In this document: positions 7,264-12,217 of the stretch, piece after piece | Layout of the letters: every line of letters begins with the position of its first letter | Numbering within the stretch: position 1 is the first letter of the stretch | Origin: an uncultured Eggerthellaceae bacterium | Lineage (GTDB): Bacteria; Actinomycetota; Coriobacteriia; Coriobacteriales; Eggerthellaceae | Length of the DNA: 12,217 bases | NCBI GenBank assembly: GCA_934648845.1 | Contig: CAKUFS010000041.1 | Location: 1 to 12,217, forward strand | Direction of reading: 5' to 3' | Translations under genes and position numbers: made by a program | Notes under the pieces: model-generated | Told to the model about the DNA's origin: nothing | Database searches by the model: none | What the model saw: the letters and a program-made list of their open reading frames with translations, nothing else

Positions 7264-9786
7264 AAAGGGCTCAGCGAGCCCCCTGCGCTTCTCGTTGTAG
7301 GGAAGCAACAGCGCCAAACCAACCAGCGCGCAGATAGCAACGAAGATCGCCATGCCTTTGAAGCCGCTGTTCAACGTTTGCTGATACGTGGCCTGAATCT
7401 CGCTTGCGCAATTGTCCACGGCGGTCAGATAGTTCGTTTCCGCTTCGTCAAACATGGCGGGGATGGCATCGCGCGCGGCCTTCATCTCGGCAATCGTTTC
7501 GCTCAAATCATCGTAAGCGGACTGCAGGTTAGCTTGCGCGCTCATCAGCTCGCTGCGACCGGACTCCATCTCGCTTTGTGCGGACAGCATCTCGTTGCGA
7601 CCTTCGGTCATGCCGTCGCGACCCGCGCTTACGCCGGCACGTGCCTGGCTCAATCCGGCAATGCCTTGGTCAAGCTCAGCTTTTTGGGCCTCCATGGCGG
7701 GGATATTCTCTTCCACGGATGCGATCTTGCCGTTCAGCTCGTCCCATTCGGACGTGCCTTCGGTCATCGTTGCCAGCTGAGCCTTCATGCCTGGCAGTGC
7801 AGCTTTCATCTGCTCAATGCCGTTTTCAATCTTGTCGGAACCTGTCTGCATTTGGGCAATTTGCGCATCGAAGTTGTCAATCTTCGCGCTTGCTTCGCTA
7901 ATCTGGGAGTCCACATTGGCAATGCTTTCTCCCAAACCCGCCAGGCCAGCGTTCATCTCTTCAATGCCCGAAGCCATTTCGTTCAGGCCATCCTGCATGT
8001 CTGCGCCGCCGCCTTCCATGGCGGTAATGCCGCTATTCATGCCGTCCGACGCCCTCTGAATGAGCTGCGGCTTGAGCTGGTCAAACACATCAGTTGTCAT
8101 TTCTTTGCACACTCCCACGATGGTGGTCGCGTCGGAGTTTTGCATCTCATCGATGATGGCGGGGCTAATGGTCACGTTCATATCGCCGTTTTCGCTTGTG
8201 TTGTTCATATCTACGGCGATGGTGGTGTAGCTCATCAGCTTGGGGATATCCTGGCCTTCTAGCATGGCGGCGGTGTCTTCGTCCGCGCGCATTTCGTCCA
8301 TCTTCTTGTCAATGACTTGCGCGTACGGCAGGGGGTTCACGGTCACTTCTTCGGGCAGCTCGCTCATGAGGTTTGTCTGCATGTTGGCGCTGGCGTGCAC
8401 AATGAATGCGACCATAATGGCGGGCGCCACGGCGGTGCCAATGGAGCGCACCAGCGAAAGCGTTGCCAGCGCGGAGTTCGATTCGGAGTCGTGCGTGTTC
8501 TGCAGCATCATGTAGTTCAGCGGCGTGCCCATGGTAAAGCCCAAACCCAGGCCGGTCAGAATCAGCATAAGGCAGACGTTGGGCAGGGTGGGGTTATCGC
8601 AGGCCACAAACGCCATGAACAGCGAGCCAATGGCCGAGCCAATGAAGCCAAGGGCCATGACCGGTTTCACGCCGTGCTTGTCAATCAGCTTGCCGGACAT
8701 CATGGCGCCCACGCCGCTTCCCACGCCCAGAAGCGCAATGAAGTAGCCGCCGGAACCCGATTTCATGAACAGGGCGTTTTCGCAGAACTGCGGGAAGAAG
8801 ATGGTGCCCATCATGATGATGCCCGAGATAACAGCGCAGATCAGCGTGATTAAAATGTTAACGTTTCGGAAGTAATGCAGGTTGATAACGGGGTCTTCTG
8901 CCTTGTTCTCGCGGACAACGAACAGCGGCAGCAGCACCACAAAGATTACCAGGAACGGCCATACGTCGGTGCCCTTGATGGACACCACGAAGTTGAAGAA
9001 GTCGATGTTTTTCAGGCCGTACATGAGCGACAGCGTCATGATGGTGAGCAGGAGAATGCCCAGGCCATCAATGGGTTTTACTTCTTCGGCGGTGGAGTTC
9101 GGCAGTTTCTTCAGGCCAAGGATCAGCACTACCAGGCAAACGGGGATGTTCACGAAGAAGATGAACTGCCACTGGCTCTGACCGAAGATATCCAGAATGG
9201 CGCTGCCGACCGAGGGGCCAAAGATGCTGCTCAGGCCGTAGACCATGCCGACCAGGCCCAGCGCCATGCCGCGTTTTTCCTCGGGGAAGGCGGTGCCGAA
9301 TTCAGCGGTTGCCACGGGCATGATGCCGCCGCCGCCCAGCGCCTGGATGACGCGCGCGCCCAGCAGCAGCCCGAAGCTGCCCATGCTGTTGGCCAGGCCG
9401 CACAGTGCCGAGCCAGCGCCGAACAGGAAGATGCACAGCAAGTAGATGTACTTGCGGCCGTGGCGGTCGGCCAGCTTACCCATGACGGGGATGGACACCG
9501 CGTAGGCCAGCGTGTAGATGGTAAGAATCCAAACGCCCAGGCTGTCATCCACGCCCAGGGAGTTTTGGATAACGGTACGCGCTGGGTTGACAATGCTCAT
9601 GTCCAGAGCGCCCATGCAAAGGCCCAGCAGGTATACGACAGCCACCAGGACATATCCTTTGCTCTGTCCGCGCGAGGAGTCTTCCGAGGTGCCTGCGGCG
9701 GCCGCGCCAGAAGCGGTGGCACTCGCGCTTCCCGAGCCCCTGCTTTCTGGATCTTGCTCGAGGTCCTTTACTTTGCGTTTCATCAT
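7258..9786 (-). CDS. DHA2-family MFS multidrug exporter with large coiled-coil insertion before the last TM segment
   Basis: 842 aa from the first of two consecutive ATGs (9786), preceded by AGGAAG (9794-9799) seven bases upstream. The frame stays open upstream to 10059, but that part overlaps marR and is a Lys-rich artefact of a T-poor stretch. After a polar N-terminus (1-44) come 14 predicted membrane segments of the drug:H+ antiporter-2 type: LDMSIVNPA (61-69) in TM1, motif A GKLADRHGRKY (103-113) between TM2 and TM3, and a motif-C-like FGPSVGSA in TM5. Between TM13 and TM14 lies an insertion of about 342 residues (466-807), rich in Met/Ala/Gly/Glu heptads such as GLNEMASGIEEMNAGL, resembling YhgE/Pip-type coiled coils. 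With standard topology it lies outside the membrane. The final TM is GMAIFVAICALVGLALLL. It follows marR in the same direction, so a repressible efflux or envelope-export role is likely. The substrate is unknown. Confidence 0.93.
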   Translation of the reverse strand: MMKRKVKDLEQDPESRGSGSASATASGAAAAGTSEDSSRGQSKGYVLVAVVYLLGLCMGALDMSIVNPARTVIQNSLGVDDSLGVWILTIYTLAYAVSIPVMGKLADRHGRKYIYLLCIFLFGAGSALCGLANSMGSFGLLLGARVIQALGGGGIMPVATAEFGTAFPEEKRGMALGLVGMVYGLSSIFGPSVGSAILDIFGQSQWQFIFFVNIPVCLVVLILGLKKLPNSTAEEVKPIDGLGILLLTIMTLSLMYGLKNIDFFNFVVSIKGTDVWPFLVIFVVLLPLFVVRENKAEDPVINLHYFRNVNILITLICAVISGIIMMGTIFFPQFCENALFMKSGSGGYFIALLGVGSGVGAMMSGKLIDKHGVKPVMALGFIGSAIGSLFMAFVACDNPTLPNVCLMLILTGLGLGFTMGTPLNYMMLQNTHDSESNSALATLSLVRSIGTAVAPAIMVAFIVHASANMQTNLMSELPEEVTVNPLPYAQVIDKKMDEMRADEDTAAMLEGQDIPKLMSYTTIAVDMNNTSENGDMNVTISPAIIDEMQNSDATTIVGVCKEMTTDVFDQLKPQLIQRASDGMNSGITAMEGGGADMQDGLNEMASGIEEMNAGLAGLGESIANVDSQISEASAKIDNFDAQIAQMQTGSDKIENGIEQMKAALPGMKAQLATMTEGTSEWDELNGKIASVEENIPAMEAQKAELDQGIAGLSQARAGVSAGRDGMTEGRNEMLSAQSEMESGRSELMSAQANLQSAYDDLSETIAEMKAARDAIPAMFDEAETNYLTAVDNCASEIQATYQQTLNSGFKGMAIFVAICALVGLALLLPYNEKRRGLAEPFC

Positions 9787-9970
9787 TTTGGTGCTTCCTA
9801 TTTCCTCTTGCTTCTTCGTTTCTCTTTTATTGTTGTTGTTTTGTTGGTTCAGCTTCTGCGTTCGCTTGGCAGCTCGGTTGTTCTTCGCTTGTTTCTTTTT
9901 GCTTTTCGCTTTGTTCTTGCGCTCGTGCCGCTTTGCAGGACCCTCTCTTGCCCCGTTTCCGGCGTTCTTG
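9787..9970 (-). other. U-poor, purine-rich leader between marR and the exporter gene
   Basis: This 184-nt gap on the - strand contains only about six T residues (six A on the + strand). Because every stop codon needs a T, the exporter frame is open right through it and into marR, giving a Lys/Asn/Arg-rich pseudo-extension. The 3' part is CAA/AAG-rich (for example AACAACAACAATAAAAG) and ends with the exporter ribosome binding site. Such RNA can form almost no A-U pairs and should be largely unstructured, which would favour ribosome access. I see no terminator hairpin, so co-transcription of marR and the exporter is likely. Confidence 0.6.
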
Positions 9971-10393
9971 CTACTCGTCTTTTCCGCCCACCTGGGCGTT
10001 TTGCGCGATGCGCGCCAGAAGCGAGGTGGCTGTTTTGATTTCCTCATCGGAGAATCCATTGAAGAACATTGCTTCCATGTCCTTGAGCGTTTCCTCCATG
10101 GCTTTCATGATTTGCTCGGTCTGAGGGGTAGTCTCTACGATTTTCTCACGCTTGTTTTTTGGGTTGATGGCGCGTTTCACCAGGCCCTTCTCTTCAAGTT
10201 TTGCAATGGTTTTCGCAACGGCGCCTTTGTCGATGCCCAAGCGCGATGCAATGGCGTCTTGGTTCGCGGCGCCGTACGCACGTAAAACCATAAGGACCGA
10301 TTGCTCGGGAAATCCAACGCCCAAATCGCTCATGGCGCGGTCGGATTGTACGCGCATGCGTCGAACGATTATGGAAACATCTGCCATGAACAT
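9971..10393 (-). CDS. MarR-family transcriptional regulator
   Basis: 140 aa, typical for MarR. The ATG at 10393 has AAAGGA (10401-10406) seven bases upstream; a second in-frame ATG at 10387 is too far from it. The winged helix-turn-helix is clear: NQDAIASRLGIDKGAVAKTI (44-63) contains the recognition helix, followed by KLEEKGLVKR and a wing with NPKNKREK (77-84), where many family members have D-x-R-D-x-R. Flanking N- and C-terminal helices form the dimer interface in this family. MarR proteins are usually dimeric repressors released by small phenolic or drug-like ligands. The exporter gene lies 184 bp downstream on the same strand, the classic repressor-efflux pair, and two palindromes lie in its own promoter. 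The inducer cannot be told from sequence. Confidence 0.95.
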   Translation of the reverse strand: MFMADVSIIVRRMRVQSDRAMSDLGVGFPEQSVLMVLRAYGAANQDAIASRLGIDKGAVAKTIAKLEEKGLVKRAINPKNKREKIVETTPQTEQIMKAMEETLKDMEAMFFNGFSDEEIKTATSLLARIAQNAQVGGKDE

Positions 10394-10533
10394 AAGACTG
10401 TCCTTTCGAACGGGTTGGTTGTTTCGGTGGTGTGTCTTTGGAGAATTGCTCCTGGAGTGCTCACCTGGCTTCTGATGCTTTGGGTTGCTGCGGGTGTTTA
10501 CCGGCGCATGTCGGTACTTGCTCGTTGTTTATA

Positions 10534-10547
10534 GTTGCCATTGCAAC
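10534..10547. promoter_or_regulatory. Candidate MarR operator 1 (GTTG-N6-CAAC)
   Basis: GTTGCCATTGCAAC is a palindrome with 5-bp arms (GTTGC/GCAAC). It lies just downstream of the predicted start point of marR, where a bound dimer would block elongation or initiation. Its pair at 10549-10562 is centred 15 bp away. The assignment to this MarR protein is inferred from position and symmetry. Confidence 0.5.
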
Positions 10548-10568
10548 AGTTGCAGCGACAACAATAAT
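10541..10568 (+). promoter_or_regulatory. Possible + strand promoter for the larC-like gene, overlapping the operators
   Basis: TTGCAA (10541-10546) and AATAAT (10563-10568), 16 bp apart, would drive the divergent larC-like gene from within the marR control region, with a leader of about 110 nt. Alternative -10 boxes on this strand are TATAGA (10608-10613) and TACAAT (10645-10650), the latter without a good -35. None is strong; this is a weak call. Confidence 0.22.
10549..10562. promoter_or_regulatory. Candidate MarR operator 2 (GTTG-N6-CAAC), overlapping the -10 of marR
   Basis: GTTGCAGCGACAAC has 4-bp perfect arms (GTTG/CAAC) and overlaps the end of the predicted -10 of the marR promoter by two bases. 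With operator 1 it forms a tandem pair, 15 bp centre to centre. Binding here would occlude RNA polymerase. Confidence 0.45.
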
Positions 10569-10589
10569 GAACACACAGGTGTCTGTCAA
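10561..10589 (-). promoter_or_regulatory. Predicted sigma-70-type promoter of marR-exporter
   Basis: Read on the - strand, a perfect -35 TTGACA (10584-10589) is followed by a 17-bp spacer and a -10 TATTGT (10561-10566). Transcription would start near 10554, leaving a 5' UTR of about 160 nt before marR. Spacing and -35 are ideal; the -10 matches four of six positions. Confidence 0.6.
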
Positions 10590-10682
10590 GGGAAATCCTA
10601 CGATTTTTATAGAAGCGACAATCAAGGGCCGTTGGGCAGTCGGGTACAATGGCGGGCGAGAAAATGTGGGGAAGGCTTTTAG

Positions 10683-11663
10683 ATGGAACAGTTGCTTTAT
10701 TTGGAGTGCAGCGCTGGCATCAGCGGCGATATGGTGGTTGCAGCGCTTCTGGATGCGGGCGCCAGCGAACAGAAGCTTCGCGGTGTTTTGAACAGCCTTG
10801 ATCTGGGCGGATTCTCGGTTGGGATTTCACGTGTGCAGAAATCGGGGCTTGATGCCTGCGATTTCAACGTTGTTTTAGACGCAGCCCACGATGGCCACGA
10901 CCACGATATGGCGTATCTGTACGGGCGCGGTGATTGCGGCAGTGCGGACGACGATTCCTGCGGTGCGTGCGATGGCGTTTCGAGGCATTCCCATGGCGCG
11001 CAAGGCAATGCTGCCGAGGTTTTTCCCGATGCGCGTGAAGGTCGCAGCGACAAGAGCGATGCTGCTTTTGGCCATTTCCGCCATGCGGCTGGTGGTCATC
11101 ACGAGCATCACGAGCACCGCACTTTAGCGGAAATCACTGCCATTATTGATGCCAGCAGCGCCACGCCGCATGCAAAAGACCTGGCGAAACATATCTTTTC
11201 GGTGCTTGCGAGTGCCGAGGCGAAAGCGCATGGCGTTTCTTCCAAGGAAGTGCATTTCCACGAGGTAGGTGCGGTGGACTCCATTGTGGATATTCTTGCC
11301 GCCGCTGTTTGCTTGGATGATTTAGCGCCAAGCGGCGTTATTGTTTCTCGGTTATGCGAGGGGCAGGGGATGGTTCGCTGCCAGCACGGTGTTATCCCCG
11401 TTCCCGTGCCTGCGGTGGTCAATATCGCTGCGGCTTACGATATCCCGCTGAGCATCGTCGATGCGCAAGGAGAGCTGGTCACACCTACGGGTGCAGCTTT
11501 TGTTGCTGCTGCGCGTACGGCATCGCGTCTGCCCGAGACATTCACGGTGACGCGCGTGGGGTTGGGCGCCGGCAAGCGTGTTTACCCCGAGACATCGGGT
11601 CTTTTACGTGCGTTTTTGATTTCTCCTGTTCCTTCTGAGCCTTCGAAGCACTCCGTTCTTTAG
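10683..11663 (+). CDS. larC: LarC-like nickel-insertion protein, N-terminal (LarC1) half only, with enlarged His/Asp-rich insert
   Basis: 326 aa from ATG 10683, with GGGGAAGG (10668-10675) seven bases upstream. LarC is the CTP-dependent nickel insertase that completes the nickel-pincer nucleotide cofactor of lactate racemase (LarA) and related enzymes. Family features: an N-terminal YLECSAGISGDMVVAALLDA; a metal-binding insert (about 67-147) with HDGHDHD at its start and HHEHHEH at its end; then VHFHEVGAVDSIVDI (190-204), an HGVIPVPVPAV segment and GELVTPTGAAF. The insert is longer than I recall for typical members and also holds Cys and many Asp. The protein ends soon after GLGAGKRVYPE, where full-length LarC (about 400 aa or more) continues into LarC2. 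No LarC2 sequence such as TNIDDMTPE is visible in any frame before the window ends. larA, larB and larE are not in view. Confidence 0.88.
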   Translation: MEQLLYLECSAGISGDMVVAALLDAGASEQKLRGVLNSLDLGGFSVGISRVQKSGLDACDFNVVLDAAHDGHDHDMAYLYGRGDCGSADDDSCGACDGVSRHSHGAQGNAAEVFPDAREGRSDKSDAAFGHFRHAAGGHHEHHEHRTLAEITAIIDASSATPHAKDLAKHIFSVLASAEAKAHGVSSKEVHFHEVGAVDSIVDILAAAVCLDDLAPSGVIVSRLCEGQGMVRCQHGVIPVPVPAVVNIAAAYDIPLSIVDAQGELVTPTGAAFVAAARTASRLPETFTVTRVGLGAGKRVYPETSGLLRAFLISPVPSEPSKHSVL

Positions 11664-11710
11664 GTCGTTTCCGTTTTGAGGTTGAGCGCTCGCCGTTCCA
11701 TTTCTATTCT

Positions 11711-11735
11711 GGGCAGCAGGGGTTTCGTGCTGCCC
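11711..11735. repeat. 8-bp GC-rich hairpin downstream of the larC-like gene
   Basis: GGGCAGCA (11711-11718) pairs perfectly with TGCTGCCC (11728-11735) around a 9-nt loop, 47 bases after the larC-like stop. It is well placed to end or protect the larC mRNA, but no T-run follows on either strand, so it is not an ordinary intrinsic terminator. Confidence 0.45.
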
Positions 11736-11822
11736 CTGCGCTTGCGACCGCGGCTCTTCATATCTGGATCGCCAGATTCGGCGAGTCCGCTGTTTTCGCG
11801 CTTGCGTCTCTATTATTTTGGG

Positions 11823-11936
11823 TTATTTCGTGCCTTCCCGGTTGCTTTGTATCGTGGCATGCGTTCTTGGAGGGGCGCTTGTTGGAAAACGACCTCCAAA
11901 TGCAGGCAGATCGACGATATTCGGTGGTTTGTTCAT
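11823..11936 (-). CDS. Possible 37-aa ORF or gene remnant containing PPNIVDLP
   Basis: Starts with ATG at 11936 (MNKPPNIVDLPAFGGRF) and stops with TAA at 11823-11825. It has no Shine-Dalgarno; the bases just upstream are C-rich. The call rests on one point. A second stretch on the other strand (12019-12198) encodes the related LPSIVDLPEFTPVF, and two differences within the shared core are synonymous (CTG/TTG, CCT/CCC). It may be a remnant of a duplicated gene, a tiny protein, or chance translation of an inverted repeat. Confidence 0.18.
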   Translation of the reverse strand: MNKPPNIVDLPAFGGRFPTSAPPRTHATIQSNREGTK

Positions 11937-12098
11937 GCGGAGGGGGTCATTTTGGGACATCTCAATCGCGCAGTTCGAGATGAGTTTTTCGTTTTCCCAG
12001 GTCGCAGAGTTGTGTTGAAATCAGGTTCAGTTTAAGGCGACAATTCAACTACCGAGTATCGTCGATTTGCCCGAGTTTACCCCTGTTTTTACAACAAG
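11878..12098. repeat. Pair of diverged ~53-bp inverted repeats
   Basis: Arms 11878-11930 (read on the - strand) and 12046-12098 (read on the + strand) align without gaps at about 38 of 53 positions. The first 28 bases match best, including the shared block TATCGTCGAT, and the far ends both finish CAACAAG. The arms enclose 115 bp. Most early differences are transitions. They could be ends of a small mobile element, two copies of a dispersed intergenic repeat, or duplicated coding fragments. Confidence 0.6.
11958..11995 (+). terminator. Weak terminator-like hairpin with T-rich tail
   Basis: CATCTC-AA (11958-11965) pairs with TT-C-GAGATG (11974-11982), eight base pairs with one bulged C and an 8-nt loop, followed by AGTTTTTCGTTTT. 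The layout fits a + strand intrinsic terminator, but the stem is GC-poor and bulged, and it lies about 295 bases after the larC-like stop. Confidence 0.3.
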
Positions 12099-12198
12099 AG
12101 GTCCCTTGGATTGGGCGAAACGGGACCGTATTGCGGGTGCTTGGGAGGTGAACGGGGTTGAATCTGCACTCTCGGGGACCATCTTGCTGGCACTTTAG
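12019..12198 (+). pseudogene. Possible gene fragment without start codon, containing PSIVDLPEF
   Basis: The frame is open from just after a TGA (12016-12018) to TAG (12196-12198), 59 codons, with no ATG or GTG to begin it. The translation includes LPSIVDLPEFTPVF and then RGPLDWAKRDRIAGAWEVNG, which looks protein-like rather than random. I do not recognise the family. It shares P-x-IVDLP-x-F-x3-F with the - strand ORF at 11823-11936. A decayed 5'-truncated gene is the favoured reading, at low confidence. Confidence 0.22.
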
Positions 12199-12217
12199 AC
12201 GTGATTCATGCAAGGCG

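Larger units (their letters stand above)
11664..12217. other. Intergenic region without a convincing gene
   Basis: Between the larC-like stop and the window edge I find no ORF with family resemblance and a ribosome binding site. The longest frame (11676-12035, TTG start, + strand) encodes an Arg/Ser/Phe-rich peptide of 119 residues with no recognisable motif and is not called. The region holds a GC-rich hairpin, a pair of diverged inverted repeats and a weak terminator-like hairpin, listed separately. The pattern suggests accumulated small repeats or decayed gene fragments. Confidence 0.6.

Noticed and set aside
7160..7270. Classical bidirectional intrinsic terminator
   Set aside because: Stable stems are present, but the bases that follow (AGCGTGG on one side, AATTCATAG or AAAGGG on the others) do not form a T-tract.
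7255..8262. Open frame on the + strand opposite the exporter's coiled-coil region (335 codons)
   Set aside because: Its His/Leu/Ala/Gly-rich pattern is the antisense of the repetitive Met/Ala/Glu heptads. The start lies inside the inverted repeat and no domain is recognisable.
8875..10038. Open frame on the + strand opposite the exporter N-terminal half and its leader (387 codons)
   Set aside because: Gln/Ala/His-rich shadow of membrane-segment codons, then a hydrophobic run generated by the T-rich complement of the U-poor leader.
9787..10059. 91-codon Lys/Asn-rich N-terminal extension of the exporter
   Set aside because: It overlaps the end of marR and exists only because the stretch lacks T. 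A good ribosome binding site precedes the ATG pair at 9786, followed by a normal exporter N-terminus.
10440..10452. GGAG-AATTG-CTCC mini-palindrome in the marR 5' UTR
   Set aside because: Four-base arms are expected by chance in a sequence this long, and nothing nearby supports a function.
11676..12035. 119-codon + strand frame after the larC-like gene
   Set aside because: TTG start, Arg/Ser/Phe-rich composition and no motif; it runs through the inverted repeat and the hairpin. Possible but unsupported.
12101..12180. GGTCCC/GGGACC boxes as a riboswitch-like or operator structure
   Set aside because: Only a 6-bp stem with a long loop plus one extra GGGGACC copy. There is no downstream gene in view and no match to a riboswitch class I know.

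Overview
The window (about 57-58% GC by eye) looks like a chromosomal segment of a high-GC anaerobic gut actinobacterium, most likely of the Coriobacteriia/Eggerthellaceae type. That placement is an inference from the gene set (BspA-type LRR_5 protein, a DHA2 exporter with a large extracytoplasmic insertion, LarC) and from codon use. No rRNA, tRNA or other placing marker is present. I see no CRISPR array, transposase, integrase or tRNA gene.

Left part (1-7146, all + strand): three tightly spaced genes that read as one operon. The first encodes a leucine-rich-repeat (LRR_5) protein without a visible secretion signal and with a helical C-terminal domain. The second encodes a zincin-like/VWA protein of the DUF2201 type, with a degenerate metal site, a very long acidic linker and a complete C-terminal VWA MIDAS. 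The third encodes a MoxR-type AAA+ ATPase whose C-terminus carries an added SAM-dependent methyltransferase resembling ArsM but lacking its arsenic-binding cysteines. MoxR ATPases and VWA proteins are established partners that remodel or mature other complexes. The LRR protein and the fused methyltransferase are the new elements, and this operon is the best candidate in the window for an undescribed system.

Middle (7147-10393, - strand genes): a short convergent intergenic gap holds a perfect 32-bp inverted repeat. Each arm is itself a hairpin, and the two loops are mutually complementary. The right arm supplies the stop codon of the next gene. That gene encodes a DHA2-family 14-TM drug exporter (842 aa) carrying a roughly 340-residue coiled-coil-rich insertion between its last two membrane segments. 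It follows a MarR-family repressor gene, and the 184-nt gap between them is almost free of U in the mRNA. Upstream of marR is a good sigma-70-type promoter with two tandem GTTG-N6-CAAC palindromes at and just after its -10, consistent with autoregulation of a marR-exporter operon.

Right part (10683-12217): a divergent gene encodes a LarC-like nickel-insertion protein that contains only the N-terminal (LarC1) half, with an enlarged His/Asp-rich insert. The last 554 bases contain no convincing gene. They hold a pair of about 53-bp diverged inverted repeats, one weak terminator-like hairpin, and two short open stretches that share a P-x-I-V-D-L-P motif and may be gene remnants.
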